The notes beneath the pieces were generated by a model. That model did no database searches and was not told where the DNA came from. It worked only from the letters and a program-made list of their open reading frames with translations. Positions 1-8,887 of a stretch of 64,000 nucleotides of DNA are shown piece by piece (the stretch's first letter is position 1; every line of letters begins with the position of its first letter). Position numbers and translations under genes: made by a program. Origin of the DNA: Euhalothece natronophila Z-M001 (GTDB lineage: Bacteria; Cyanobacteriota; Cyanobacteriia; Cyanobacteriales; Rubidibacteraceae). Where the stretch lies: positions 1,116,001-1,180,000 of the forward strand of contig NZ_CP042326.1 of NCBI RefSeq assembly GCF_007904085.1, in the 5' to 3' direction.

Positions 1-1278
1 CAAGTCATATTTTTGGTAAGCCTCATTATTTTAAGCTGTAGCTTACCATTGAGTAGTTGCACTCCTTTTAATGTTAACGGCTCAACTCAAAACAGAGTTG
101 AATTAACCCTCTGGCATGGCATTAATCCGCCCCCGAATCGAGAAGTTTTCCAAGAGTTAGTTAATCAATTTAATGAGAATCATCAAAATATTAAGGTTAA
201 TCCGATTTATATTGGTCAGCCTGACGGACAATTACCGAAAATCTTAACCGCGTTTGTCGGGGATGTTCCTCCCGATATGCTCTGGTTTGTTCCCCAATTA
301 ACGGGGAAATTAGTTGATTTAGGGGCAATTCGATCTTTAGATGACTGGTTCAATGAATCACCATTAAAAGATGAAATAGAACCCGTTTTATTGGAAAGTA
401 TGGAGTTAAATGGTCACATTTGGTCAATTCCTTTTGGCACTAATAATGCTGGAGTGTTTTATCGTCCATCTTTATTTGAAGAGGCTGGAATTGAAACTAT
501 ACCTGAAACATGGGACGAGTTAGAAGAAACGGCAGAAAAATTAACTAAAGATTTTGATGAGGATGGACGCATTGATCAGCATGGGATGTTTTTATCTCTA
601 GGAAAAGGAGAGTGGACTGTTTTTACTTGGCTTCCTTTTGTCTATAGTGCTAATGGTCAATTATTAAGCGATAATGGACAACCAAATTTAGTCAATTCGG
701 GAGCAATTTCGGCACTTGAATTTGGGTCAAATTTAGTAAAAAATAATTGGGCAGTATTATCAGCGCCAGAACGAGGATATGAGTTGGATAACTTTCTATC
801 AGGGGATGTAGCGATGCAAGTTACGGGGCCATGGACATTGGGACAGTTAAGTGATACAGAGATTGATTACGATGTCTTTCCATTTCCGAAAAAAGAACAA
901 CAAGCTGCGGTGGTAGGAGGAGAAAATTTATTTGTATTTAAAACAGATTCTAAGCGGGAAAAAGCCTGTTTTGAGTTTTTAGAGTATGTTTTAAGTGAAG
1001 AGTTTCAAACTGAGTGGGCTTTACAAACTGGATATTTACCCGTAAATGTTAAATCTAAACAAAGTAAACGATATCAGGAGTTTGTGGAAGATAATCCTGT
1101 CTTGGAAGTATTTTTGAAACAAATGGAAGTATCAAAAGTCCGTCCAATTATTCCTAATTATAATCGCTTATCTGAAAATTTCGGTCGAGCAATTGAAGCG
1201 AGTTTATTGAGAGAAAAAGAGCCTAAATCTGCTTTAGAAGAATCGCAACAACGTTTAGATTTTATTTTTAATGATTGA
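1..1278 (+). CDS. ABC transporter sugar-binding lipoprotein (5' end outside window)
   Basis: Extracellular solute-binding protein (family 1) that would capture a sugar or similar solute outside the inner membrane and deliver it to an ABC permease. The frame is open to the first base of the window, so the true start lies upstream; a TTG at 13 is only an internal candidate. The N-terminus is a hydrophobic signal followed by the lipobox LSSC, so the protein is a lipoprotein. The mature part opens with VELTLWHG, typical of maltose/glycerol-3-phosphate type binding proteins, and has PPDMLWFVPQ and DVAMQVTGPW segments usual for the family. No permease or ATPase gene lies downstream; cobA follows after 21 bases. 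Substrate is not readable from sequence. Confidence 0.85.
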   Translation, partial: QVIFLVSLIILSCSLPLSSCTPFNVNGSTQNRVELTLWHGINPPPNREVFQELVNQFNENHQNIKVNPIYIGQPDGQLPKILTAFVGDVPPDMLWFVPQLTGKLVDLGAIRSLDDWFNESPLKDEIEPVLLESMELNGHIWSIPFGTNNAGVFYRPSLFEEAGIETIPETWDELEETAEKLTKDFDEDGRIDQHGMFLSLGKGEWTVFTWLPFVYSANGQLLSDNGQPNLVNSGAISALEFGSNLVKNNWAVLSAPERGYELDNFLSGDVAMQVTGPWTLGQLSDTEIDYDVFPFPKKEQQAAVVGGENLFVFKTDSKREKACFEFLEYVLSEEFQTEWALQTGYLPVNVKSKQSKRYQEFVEDNPVLEVFLKQMEVSKVRPIIPNYNRLSENFGRAIEASLLREKEPKSALEESQQRLDFIFND

Positions 1279-1299
1279 TTTGAATTTATAGTAATAAAA

Positions 1300-2001
1300 A
1301 TGAAAATTTATTTAATGGGTGCTGGGTTAGGTAAGAAGGAATATCTAACACAACAAGCAAAAAATATACTTTATGAAACTGAGGTTTTAATTTATGATGC
1401 GTTGGTTGATGAAGCAGTTTTAGAGTTAATTCCTGACACTTGTAAACAAATTTATGTGGGAAAACGAGGGGGAAAACCCAGTACCTCTCAAAGTGAAATT
1501 AATAATATTTTAGTCTCTTATGCTAAACAAGGTAAAAAAGTGGTTCGCTTAAAAAATGGTGATCCCTTTATCTTTGGTCGCGCTAGAGAAGAAATTCAAG
1601 CCTTAAAAGCAGTAGGATGTAAGGTTGAAATAATTCCAGGCTTATCTTCAGCTATTACCGCCCCTCTTTTAGCTGGCATCCCCCTAACAGATAAATTTCT
1701 CAGTCGGAGTTTTACTGTCATTACTGCCCATGAACCTGATCAATTAGACTGGAATGCCTTAGCGAGAATAGATACACTCATTATTTTAATGGGAGGACGT
1801 AATTTAGCAACTATTGTAGAAAGATTACTTCAGGAAGGGAAGCAATTATCCTTTCCAATTGCGATTATTCGTTCAGCCGGAACAGATGAGCAAAAAGTGT
1901 GGGTGGGAACATTACAAACGATTGTAGAACAGACAAAAGGGGAGAAACTTTCTCCAACGGTTATGGTGATTGGAGAAGTGGTTAATTTAAGAATAAATTA
2001 G
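1300..2001 (+). CDS. cobA: uroporphyrinogen-III C-methyltransferase
   Basis: SAM-dependent methylation of uroporphyrinogen III at C-2 and C-7 to precorrin-2, the branch point to siroheme and cobalamin. The 233-residue length is that of a stand-alone SUMT without the CysG dehydrogenase/chelatase part. Visible family motifs: an N-terminal GAGLG loop, VGKRGG, the strongly conserved RLKNGDPFIFGR segment, PGLSSA and the ILMGGRNL stretch. ATG start; no strong Shine-Dalgarno is seen. It follows the binding-protein gene by 21 bases, so the two may be co-transcribed although no functional link is obvious. Confidence 0.93.
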   Translation: MKIYLMGAGLGKKEYLTQQAKNILYETEVLIYDALVDEAVLELIPDTCKQIYVGKRGGKPSTSQSEINNILVSYAKQGKKVVRLKNGDPFIFGRAREEIQALKAVGCKVEIIPGLSSAITAPLLAGIPLTDKFLSRSFTVITAHEPDQLDWNALARIDTLIILMGGRNLATIVERLLQEGKQLSFPIAIIRSAGTDEQKVWVGTLQTIVEQTKGEKLSPTVMVIGEVVNLRIN

Positions 2002-2005
2002 CATA

Positions 2006-2097
2006 TATAGCATTTTCAGATGAGTTGTAAACTATTATTCTTCAAAAGCGAGCAAGATGCTCGCACTACTATTTATATTGAATTTGAAAACGCTATA
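2006..2097. repeat. MITE-like element with imperfect terminal inverted repeats
   Basis: The ends at 2006-2020 (TATAGCATTTTCAGA) and the reverse complement of 2083-2097 match at 13 of 15 positions. The interior holds a perfect 7-bp hairpin (GCGAGCA 2048-2054, AGA loop, TGCTCGC 2058-2064). It fills most of the gap between cobA and surE and could serve as a bidirectional terminator for these convergent genes. No transposase is present, so mobility would need to be in trans. Confidence 0.55.
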
Positions 2098-2147
2098 GCA
2101 AATTTCATAGTTATGAGGTACAATTAAAGGAAAAAATATAGCAGTTT

Positions 2148-2819
2148 TCACAACTTTAACTGGGAAACTGCAATATTCCCTGAAAAGCAAACATCAACAT
2201 CGCTCCCTTTTCCTCGTTGCCGCTTGCCATATTCGCCTTGATAATAATAGCGATCGCCGTCGAAATAATACTCAACAGGTAAAGGTTGTGTTCCTCCTTC
2301 ACAAAAGATAATTTCAGGCTCATTGGTATTATCTTCTAAATGGGGTAAATTGACATTCCAAAAGTAGCCAGAAGGTAAAGAAATGGAAAATAAAGTATCT
2401 AAAACCTTCCTTGTCCAATTTGCTGCCACTGTCCAATCAATTTCTAATGGGGATTTACGCCACTGAGAAATGGCAATGCCTTTTTTTCCTAGTAAAACTG
2501 CTTCTCGAATCGCTGCCACAGTTCCCGAAATATAAACATCAGCCCCCATATTTCCCCCTGCGTTAATGCCAGAAATGACCCATTCTGTATCAGGATAAAG
2601 CTGAGTTAAGGCAATGCGAACACAATCAACAGGAGTCCCATCAAGACTATAAAGTTGTTTAGAATATTTTTCCAGTTTTAAGCCTCGTTTCGTGGTTACT
2701 TGATGTCCACAACCAGACTGTTCCTTTTCTGGGGCAACAATAACTCCTTGATAGTCAGTTGCGATTTGTAAGGCTTGAATTCCCTCTGCATTATACCCGT
2801 CATCATTGGTTAAAATCAT
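2148..2819 (-). CDS. surE: 5'/3'-nucleotidase SurE
   Basis: Metal-dependent phosphatase removing phosphate from nucleoside 5'- and 3'-monophosphates, linked in bacteria to stationary survival and nucleotide scavenging. The N-terminal MILTNDDGYNAEGI is the SurE signature carrying the Asp-Asp metal ligands; APEKEQSG and the VISGINAGGNMG loop complete the active site. I take the ATG at 2819 (223 residues): a longer frame adds 40 residues with no family similarity and would overlap the divergent SIMPL gene starting at 2848. About 223 residues is slightly short of the usual 250. Confidence 0.93.
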   Translation of the reverse strand: MILTNDDGYNAEGIQALQIATDYQGVIVAPEKEQSGCGHQVTTKRGLKLEKYSKQLYSLDGTPVDCVRIALTQLYPDTEWVISGINAGGNMGADVYISGTVAAIREAVLLGKKGIAISQWRKSPLEIDWTVAANWTRKVLDTLFSISLPSGYFWNVNLPHLEDNTNEPEIIFCEGGTQPLPVEYYFDGDRYYYQGEYGKRQRGKGSDVDVCFSGNIAVSQLKL

Positions 2820-2847
2820 GATAGTTATTGAATAAAAGTGCTTAATA

Positions 2848-3606
2848 ATGAATCGTTTTTTACAAGCCTCAAACCTAAAAACAATTGGGTTAGTTTTTGT
2901 CGGTGGCTTAATGATCTTGTTAGCTGGTAGCTTGATCAATAGCCATTCTACCTCGCCTGTAATGGCTCAAGATCGTGATGTCAGAACATTAACGGTTACA
3001 GGTACAGGAAAAATTGAGATCGAAACAACTTTAACCGAAGTTAGCCTAGGGGTAGAAGTAGAAGAAGAAACAGCAAGAGAAGCCCAAGAAGAGGTCGCCC
3101 GACGTTCAACCGCTGTGGTGGAGTTTTTACAAGAACGTGAGGTGGATAAGCTAGAAACTACGGGAATCCGTTTACAACCGCAATATCGTCGTTCGGATGG
3201 GGAACGCCGTTTAATTGGCTATGAAGGGGTAAATTTAGTGAGTTTTCAGATTGAAACGGAAGAAATCGGAGATTTATTAGATCAGGCTGTAAATGCCGGT
3301 GCAACTCGCATTGATTCAGTGGGATTTACAGCCACAGAAAGCGCGATCGCGCAAGCCAAAAAAGAGGCTTTAGAAAAAGCTACTCTAGACGGAAAATCCC
3401 AAGCTGATGCAGTATTAAACACTTTGGATTTGCGTTCTCAATCTATTATTCATATTGAAGTCGATGGCGCGGAAGCCCCTGTTACGCCTCGGTTGGAAAC
3501 AGCCCGTGCTCAAGATATGGCGGAAAGTAGCGCACCGAGTTCTCCCGTGATTGGCGGTGAACAAGAAATTGAAGCGAGGGTAAAATTACAAATTAGTTAC
3601 CAATAA
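2848..3606 (+). CDS. SIMPL (DUF541) domain exported protein
   Basis: SIMPL-domain protein, a family with periplasmic members such as E. coli YggE implicated in oxidative-stress defence. An N-terminal hydrophobic stretch (roughly residues 12-35) ending SPVMAQD looks like a cleavable signal peptide. The mature domain starts [19 protein letters not shown], the typical SIMPL opening, with a regular Glu-rich helix and the later IDSVGFTA segment. At 252 residues it is full length. Transcribed divergently from surE with only 28 bases between starts, so promoters must overlap the 5' ends. Biochemical role is unknown. Confidence 0.85.
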   Translation: MNRFLQASNLKTIGLVFVGGLMILLAGSLINSHSTSPVMAQDRDVRTLTVTGTGKIEIETTLTEVSLGVEVEEETAREAQEEVARRSTAVVEFLQEREVDKLETTGIRLQPQYRRSDGERRLIGYEGVNLVSFQIETEEIGDLLDQAVNAGATRIDSVGFTATESAIAQAKKEALEKATLDGKSQADAVLNTLDLRSQSIIHIEVDGAEAPVTPRLETARAQDMAESSAPSSPVIGGEQEIEARVKLQISYQ

Positions 3607-3683
3607 AATTTGTCTTTATAATACACCTAATCATCCTAATGACCCCTCTCTTCTTGGCACAATAGAGGAAGCAGAGATTACAA

Positions 3684-3690
3684 GAAGGAG
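3684..3690 (+). promoter_or_regulatory. ribosome binding site deciding a TTG start for rlmN
   Basis: AAGGAG lies about 8 bases before the TTG at 3698. No ATG or GTG in the same frame sits closer to the family N-terminus, so this site supports TTG initiation. Confidence 0.6.
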
Positions 3691-3697
3691 AAATATT

Positions 3698-4711
3698 TTG
3701 AGTCCATTACTGGGAAAATCTTTACCTGAGTTAACCGAGTGGGTACAAGAACAAGGACAACCTGCCTATCGTGGTAAACAGTTATATCAGTGGTTGTATC
3801 AAAAAGGAGCGCGATCGCTGTCTGAAATTACGGTCTTTCCGAAACAGTGGCGAGAAAACCTGCAAGATCAGCCCATTGGACGCTCTACTATTGCCCATCG
3901 TAGCATTGCTCCTGATGAAACCCGTAAGTATCTTCTTCGTCTCCATGATAGCGAACTCATTGAAACTGTTGGTATTCCCACTGCAAAACGGTTAACGGTT
4001 TGTGTTTCTTCGCAAGTGGGATGTCCTATGAGTTGTGATTTTTGCGCCACAGGAAAAGGCGGCTTTACTCGCAATTTACAAGCCCATGAAATTGTGGATC
4101 AAGTGATGACAGTCGCGGAAGACTTCCAGCAAAGAGTAAGTCATGTGGTATTTATGGGCATGGGTGAACCGCTATTAAACTTAGAAGAAGTGATTAAAGC
4201 GGTTAAATCTCTCAATCAAGACATTGGCATTGGACAACGTAACTTAACCGTTTCCACAGTAGGCATTCCGAAAACGATTCCCAAACTGGCAGCAGAAAAA
4301 TTACAAATTACCCTTGCCATTAGTCTCCATGCCTCTAACCAAGTCTTACGAGAACAGTTAATTCCCAGTGGCGGCGGTTATCCTCTGCTGCAACTTATTG
4401 CTGACTGTCGAGACTATGTGGAAAAAACTCACCGTCGCATTAGCTTTGAATATATCTTGTTGGCAGGGGTGAATGATACTCCAAATCATGCCCAAGAATT
4501 AGCACAACTGCTAAGAGGTTTTCAAACTCATGTTAATCTGATTCCTTATAACCCCATCAGTGAAGTAGATTATCAACGCCCTGACAAAAACCGAATTGAA
4601 GCCTTTCAAACGGCACTACAAGACGCTAATATTGCGGTGAGTATTCGCTATTCCCGCGGCTTAGAAGCTGATGCTGCCTGTGGGCAATTACGGGCAAAAC
4701 AAAATTCATGA
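3698..4711 (+). CDS. rlmN: 23S rRNA/tRNA adenine-C2 methyltransferase RlmN
   Basis: Radical-SAM enzyme methylating A2503 of 23S rRNA (and A37 of some tRNAs), supporting translational fidelity. The [4Fe-4S] motif is CPMSCDFC, with the following FCATGKGGF typical of Rlm[11 protein letters not shown] and the SLHAS and LIPYNP segments are also diagnostic; the catalytic C-terminal cysteine is in ADAACGQLR. The N-terminal helical domain ([20 protein letters not shown]) is present. Start is TTG with a good Shine-Dalgarno. The stop overlaps the pyrB start (ATGA), so translation is probably coupled. Confidence 0.95.
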   Translation: MSPLLGKSLPELTEWVQEQGQPAYRGKQLYQWLYQKGARSLSEITVFPKQWRENLQDQPIGRSTIAHRSIAPDETRKYLLRLHDSELIETVGIPTAKRLTVCVSSQVGCPMSCDFCATGKGGFTRNLQAHEIVDQVMTVAEDFQQRVSHVVFMGMGEPLLNLEEVIKAVKSLNQDIGIGQRNLTVSTVGIPKTIPKLAAEKLQITLAISLHASNQVLREQLIPSGGGYPLLQLIADCRDYVEKTHRRISFEYILLAGVNDTPNHAQELAQLLRGFQTHVNLIPYNPISEVDYQRPDKNRIEAFQTALQDANIAVSIRYSRGLEADAACGQLRAKQNS

Positions 4712-5691
4712 CCACGACAACCACTTCTTCTTGGACGAAACGCCATATTCTCTCTTTAGAAACTTTTACCGCCGAAGAATACGAAACTCTCTTAGAAACT
4801 GCCGATAGTTTTCGAGAAGTTTTATCCCGACGAACCAAGAAAGTTCCTGCATTACAAGCGCAAGTGGTGGCAAATTTATTTTTTGAACCTTCCACTCGTA
4901 CTCGTAGTAGTTTTGAACTAGCAGCGAAACGCTTATCAGCAGATACCCTCAATTTTGCTGGGAGTTCTTCTTCCCTCACCAAAGGGGAAACAATTTTAGA
5001 TACTGCAAAAACTTATGTAGCAATGGGGGCAAATATTTTAGTCATTCGTCATCGCCAGGCCGGTGTTCCTCACACCATCGCGGCGGAAATGGATCGACTA
5101 GAAGGGAATGTGAGTGTGTTTAACGCTGGAGATGGGCAACATGAACATCCCTCACAAGCACTATTAGATTTATTTACGCTGTATCAATTATTATCTCCTT
5201 CCTCGCCTCATCAGTTTCTACAAGGGAAAAAAATTGCCATTGTGGGAGATATTTTACATTCTCGGGTTGCCCGTTCTAATCTCTATAGTTTAACCACTAT
5301 GGGGGCAACGGTACATTTAGCTGCGCCACCGACGTTACTGCCTAGAGAGTTTCAGGAGTTTTTAGGGGAAAAATTAGTCTGTCACTGGCAAGTGGAACCT
5401 GCCTTAACTGATGCTGATTTTATTATGACGCTACGGTTGCAAAAAGAACGGATGAGTGAGCATTTATTGCCGAGTTTACGGGAATATCATCAGCAATTTG
5501 GGATTACGCGCGATCGCGTGTTGTTAGCCCATCCTCACGTAAAAATTCTTCACCCCGGACCCGTGAATCGTGGTGTCGAGATTAGTTCTGACTTAATGGA
5601 TGACCCAGAATTAAGTCTCATCTCTCAACAAGTCACCAGTGGGGTAGCAGTTCGCATGGCATTATTATATTTAATCGGCACCAGTGATTAG
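4708..5691 (+). CDS. pyrB: aspartate carbamoyltransferase catalytic chain
   Basis: Joins carbamoyl phosphate and aspartate, the committed step of pyrimidine synthesis. The carbamoyl-phosphate motif [12 protein letters not shown] is intact, followed by SSSSLTKGE with the catalytic Ser/Lys loop, and [10 protein letters not shown] near the C-terminus as in class B/C ATCases. Length 327 is normal for the catalytic chain; no pyrI regulatory chain is adjacent. Starts inside the rlmN stop (4-base overlap) and ends directly against the convergent crr7-like gene, with no spacer between the two stop codons. A HIP1 palindrome at 5510-5517 lies within the gene. Confidence 0.95.
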   Translation: MTTTTTSSWTKRHILSLETFTAEEYETLLETADSFREVLSRRTKKVPALQAQVVANLFFEPSTRTRSSFELAAKRLSADTLNFAGSSSSLTKGETILDTAKTYVAMGANILVIRHRQAGVPHTIAAEMDRLEGNVSVFNAGDGQHEHPSQALLDLFTLYQLLSPSSPHQFLQGKKIAIVGDILHSRVARSNLYSLTTMGATVHLAAPPTLLPREFQEFLGEKLVCHWQVEPALTDADFIMTLRLQKERMSEHLLPSLREYHQQFGITRDRVLLAHPHVKILHPGPVNRGVEISSDLMDDPELSLISQQVTSGVAVRMALLYLIGTSD

Positions 5692-5949
5692 CTATTTTTC
5701 TAAGCGAATCACATACCACTGTAAATATTCCCCTTCTCCCACATCTAATTCGCAACTGGTTTCCATCAGATGCTTAGCTTTTTCTTCTATTGTCTCAAAT
5801 TTGGCTAATTCTCTAGGGTGTTCATCAGGATTATTTTCAAGGGTGGTTTTCAGTTTTTCTAGTAATTCTTCCCCACTCATAATTTCTTCAGGTTGGTTGG
5901 TTTCGAGGACAACATAAGCATCCTCTTGATACATAATTGGATCGGGCAT
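5692..5949 (-). CDS. chlororespiratory reduction 7 (CRR7)-like protein
   Basis: Small acidic protein of 85 residues with the pattern I associate with the cyanobacterial/plastid CRR7 family: an N-terminal MPDPIMYQEDAYVVLE, a central helix, and the C-terminal ELDVGEGEYLQWYVIRLEK block. In plants CRR7 is needed for assembly of the NDH-1 hydrophilic arm; in cyanobacteria the role is inferred. Its presence fits the other NDH-1 genes here (ndhM, ndhL). It is convergent with pyrB and shares no intergenic space with it. Identification is from memory of the family and should be treated as probable. Confidence 0.75.
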   Translation of the reverse strand: MPDPIMYQEDAYVVLETNQPEEIMSGEELLEKLKTTLENNPDEHPRELAKFETIEEKAKHLMETSCELDVGEGEYLQWYVIRLEK

Positions 5950-5983
5950 TTTTTTATTTTTTATTTAACTGCAAGTTGTGCTT

Positions 5984-6352
5984 CTATATTAGCTTTTTAC
6001 GCTTGAGTTCACTCATCCATTTTTGATTGCCATAAACGCCCTGCAATAAATCAGGAATCCTTAAATCAGCATCCAAACTTTCCCAATGCAGTCCCTGCCC
6101 AGAAGGGGTAATTTCTACTTCAGCTAATTGTTCTGGCGTGGCACTTTGTAATCCTTGTCCTAACTGAGAATTAAATCTAAACTCAGAGCCATCAACAAAT
6201 TGAATAATGATTTGATCATTTTGAGGATCATACTTTGCATTAATTGCTTTGCGTTCTAATTGGCTTTTTTTATTTTTTCTAGCTTTTTCTATCTTTTGAA
6301 GTAAAGTATCTTTATTGTTTTCTTTTGAAATAAATTTTATATTGTTAACCAT
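5984..6352 (-). CDS. DUF2442 domain protein
   Basis: 122 residues. The C-terminal half (RFNSQLGQGLQSATPEQLAE, then VEITPSGQGLHWESLDADL and IPDLLQGVYG) matches the DUF2442 pattern; the N-terminal 40 residues are basic and Lys-rich. No catalytic motif is visible. It overlaps the upstream DUF4160 gene by 8 bases, so the two form a translationally coupled pair. Such pairs recur in bacteria and have been suggested to be toxin-antitoxin-like, but that is not demonstrated by anything seen here. Confidence 0.8.
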   Translation of the reverse strand: MVNNIKFISKENNKDTLLQKIEKARKNKKSQLERKAINAKYDPQNDQIIIQFVDGSEFRFNSQLGQGLQSATPEQLAEVEITPSGQGLHWESLDADLRIPDLLQGVYGNQKWMSELKRKKLI

Positions 6353-6584
6353 GGATCTCCTCCCATTTGGATAGTAGTAGTTTTTGGTTTTTAATAACCA
6401 AATTGAGTGCTGTTAAGGCTTCTTTATTTTTCATTTTAACGACTTCGATCACTTGGATTTCGTCTAATTTAGAAATATCTACTTTAATTTCTCCTCCAGC
6501 TTTTAAAACATGAACATGAGCAGGTTGATGATCGTTAGGGTAGATAACAATACGATATCCTTGTTCTCTCAAAACAGTTGGCAT
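6345..6584 (-). CDS. DUF4160 domain protein
   Basis: 79-residue protein with the DUF4160 hallmark PTVLREQGYRIVIYPNDH followed by PAHVHV, then a short helix-rich tail. The HxPAHVHV-like cluster could bind a metal, but no enzymatic activity is established for the family. First gene of a two-gene minus-strand unit with the DUF2442 gene (8-base overlap). About 115 bases separate its start from the divergent lyase gene at 6700. Confidence 0.82.
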   Translation of the reverse strand: MPTVLREQGYRIVIYPNDHQPAHVHVLKAGGEIKVDISKLDEIQVIEVVKMKNKEALTALNLVIKNQKLLLSKWEEIHG

Positions 6585-6699
6585 TGATTATAAAGCCCCT
6601 AAAAGCAGTTTGCCATTGATTTACGAGGTTGAAACCCTTGGTTTTTTAGCTCGCATCATTGTACGATGATGAATCATCAATCCACCTCACTGTATATCT

Positions 6700-8082
6700 A
6701 TGCGTACTGAAAAAGACTCCATGGGGGAACGCCAACTCCCTGATGATGTTTATTATGGCATTCAAACCCTGAGGGCAACTGAAAATTTTCCCATTAGTGG
6801 GATTAAGCCTTTACCTACCTATGTTGATGCTTGTATTTTAATTAAAAAAGCTGCCGCGATCGCGCATGGAAAACTTAACTGCATTCCTCAAGACGTTAGT
6901 GGTGCCATTGTACAAGCGGCTGATGAAATTCTAAAAGGGAAACTGCGCGATCAGTTTGTGGTGGATATTTATCAAGCTGGCGCTGGAACGTCCCATCACA
7001 TGAATGTTAACGAAGTCCTCGCTAACCGTGCTTTAGAAATTCTCGGAGATGCTAAAGGCAACTATCAACGGGTTAACCCCAATGATCATGTGAACTATGG
7101 ACAATCCACTAATGATGTCATTCCCACCGCCATTCGCCTTGGCAGTCTCCTTGCCCTTGAGCATACCCTTTATCCTGCACTCAAAGCCACCATTAGCACC
7201 CTTGAAGAAAAAGCAACCGAGTTCCAAGATATAGTGAAATCAGGGCGAACTCATCTGCAAGATGCAGTGCCAGTAAGACTGGGGGAAACCTTCCGCGCTT
7301 GGGCGCAAATTTATCGCGATCATCTCCACCGTTTAGAAACCGCAGCCAAAGACTTACAACAATTGGGAATTGGGGGAAGTGCTACGGGAACAGGCTTAAA
7401 TACTCATCCTCAATATCGAGAAGAAGTGGTTAATCATCTCAGCGAGTTTATGGGAGTTTCTCTTAGTAGTGCGCCTCATCTCATGGCAGCGATGCAAAGT
7501 CTTTCCCCCTTTGTGAATGTCTCAGGGGCGTTACGAAATATTGCTCAAGACTGCGTTAAAATCTCCCATGACCTGCGTTTAATGGATTCGGGGCCAAAAA
7601 CGGGCTTAAAAGAAATTGAACTGCCTCCTGTGCAACCGGGGTCATCTATTATGCCTGGAAAATATAATCCTGTGATTGCTGAGATGACCTCTATGGTATC
7701 GTTTCAAGTAATGGGCTATGATAGCGCGATCGCGCTGGCCGCTCAGGGAGGACAGTTAGAATTAAACGTGATGATGCCCTTAGTGGCGTATGACCTAATT
7801 CACAGTATAGAGATTTTAGGAAATACCTTGCAAACCTTGACCGATCGTTGCTTAAAAGAGATACAACCGAGGCGCGATCGTTGTCAGAATTATGCGGAAG
7901 CAAGTTTAGCCCTCGTTACTGCCCTTAACCCCCACATTGGGTATCTTAATGCCGCAGCCCTAGCCAAAGAATCTTTAGAAACAGGGAAATCTTTAAGAGA
8001 ATTAGTGTTAGAAAAAAACCTAATGACCGAAGAAGCCCTCGCGCAAGTGCTAAATTTAGAAGATATGAGCCAACAACAATAA
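6700..8082 (+). CDS. aspA: aspartate ammonia-lyase (fumarase/aspartase superfamily)
   Basis: Reversible deamination of aspartate to fumarate and ammonia, by family. The choice of aspartase over class II fumarase rests on YYGIQTLRATENFPIS near the N-terminus and AGAGTSHHMNVNEV, where fumarases have a W-G-A-x-T-x-R-S block and TGSGTQSNMN. The superfamily signature is GSSIMPGKYNPV (around residues 314-325), with Tyr where Val is usual. HVNYGQSTNDV supplies the other conserved loop. 460 residues is full length. A fumarase annotation cannot be fully excluded. HIP1 octamers occur inside (for example 6856-6863). Confidence 0.8.
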   Translation: MRTEKDSMGERQLPDDVYYGIQTLRATENFPISGIKPLPTYVDACILIKKAAAIAHGKLNCIPQDVSGAIVQAADEILKGKLRDQFVVDIYQAGAGTSHHMNVNEVLANRALEILGDAKGNYQRVNPNDHVNYGQSTNDVIPTAIRLGSLLALEHTLYPALKATISTLEEKATEFQDIVKSGRTHLQDAVPVRLGETFRAWAQIYRDHLHRLETAAKDLQQLGIGGSATGTGLNTHPQYREEVVNHLSEFMGVSLSSAPHLMAAMQSLSPFVNVSGALRNIAQDCVKISHDLRLMDSGPKTGLKEIELPPVQPGSSIMPGKYNPVIAEMTSMVSFQVMGYDSAIALAAQGGQLELNVMMPLVAYDLIHSIEILGNTLQTLTDRCLKEIQPRRDRCQNYAEASLALVTALNPHIGYLNAAALAKESLETGKSLRELVLEKNLMTEEALAQVLNLEDMSQQQ

Positions 8083-8095
8083 ATCAACCTCAATC

Positions 8096-8398
8096 ATGGG
8101 AAAACAAGACTACTCTCTACAAATTACCTTTCACTACAACAACGGGGAAAAAGAATCCTTTTTAGTTACAGAAACTGCGGAAGAAAATGATCCCTACCCT
8201 GAACTCAGGCAATCTATTCAACAGCGACTGAGTCTGGAATGGTGTCCTTTACATACTCCCGATGAAACGATTTATATCAATATGAGAAATGTTGATAGTG
8301 TCAGTATTAAACCGACTTTAGGAGAAAGTGAAAATGAAAATGAATTTCATGAAGCCCAGCGTGTCACTGCATTAACACGGAGTTCTAAAGTTTTGTAA
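8096..8398 (+). CDS. conserved hypothetical protein, 100 aa
   Basis: Not recognised. The sequence reads as an alternating beta pattern (YSLQITFHYNNGEKESFLV), a central helix with a WCPL segment, then a strand (TIYINMRNVDSVSIKP) and an acidic, probably disordered tail. It lacks signal peptide and membrane segments. It begins 13 bases after the aspartase stop and is likely co-transcribed with it. The base and codon style is like its neighbours. Confidence 0.65.
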   Translation: MGKQDYSLQITFHYNNGEKESFLVTETAEENDPYPELRQSIQQRLSLEWCPLHTPDETIYINMRNVDSVSIKPTLGESENENEFHEAQRVTALTRSSKVL

Positions 8399-8583
8399 AT
8401 CTAAATTTTTACGAGAAAATACTAAAATCAGGAAATTAATGAAACAAAATGATTATTTTTCGTTAAATTAAGAAAGTAGGAATAGCCCCTGACATCAATT
8501 ACAAAATGTGATTGTTCAATAAACCTCCTGTAATTTATGCCAGAAAGCTACACCTGTTAAAGATCACCATTGAGGGTGGAAGT

Positions 8584-8862
8584 ATGATTGAGGTGGATGT
8601 GGAACAGGGGTTAGAACACTTAAAAGAAGTAATGGCTAATCCTAACCAGTACGAGGTTTTGGGAGAAGTTCGCGCCCAAGCAGAAGTGTTTACAGGGTTA
8701 GCGGAGATTATGGGGTTAGAAGGTTTTGGGGAAATTGTAGATAGTACGATGAAAGCCCTTGAGACTTATCCCCAAGAAGCTGTTACTATTGGTCGCCTTA
8801 TGGTGCGAGACTTAGAAGCTGGGCGTTCAGCCTTTTTAAGGGGAATTAGTCATTCAACGTAA
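8584..8862 (+). pseudogene. 5' fragment of CheA/PilL-C-like kinase gene, cut by frameshift
   Basis: 92 residues from the ATG at 8584 (Shine-Dalgarno GAGGGTGGA just upstream) to a stop at 8860. The helical stretch EQGLEHLKEVMANPNQYEVL to RLMVRDLEAGRSAFLRG resembles the linker that follows the Hpt domain in cyanobacterial CheA-like kinases. No Hpt phosphotransfer domain is encoded upstream. If one G of the GGGG run at 8840-8843 is dropped, the frame continues as AFLRELVIQRNSLAVQNEQ straight into the kinase gene that follows. This is either a real one-base insertion or an assembly error. Confidence 0.6.
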
Positions 8863-8887
8863 CAGCCTAGCGGTTCAAAATGAACAA

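Noticed and set aside
2148-2939. A longer SurE protein starting at 2939
   Set aside because: The extra 40 residues have no SurE similarity and overlap the divergent SIMPL gene; the family start MILTNDDG fits the ATG at 2819.
6585-6699. Imperfect inverted repeat with ATGATG/CATCAT in front of the lyase gene
   Set aside because: Short and AT-rich, no T tract and no known riboswitch core; too weak to call.
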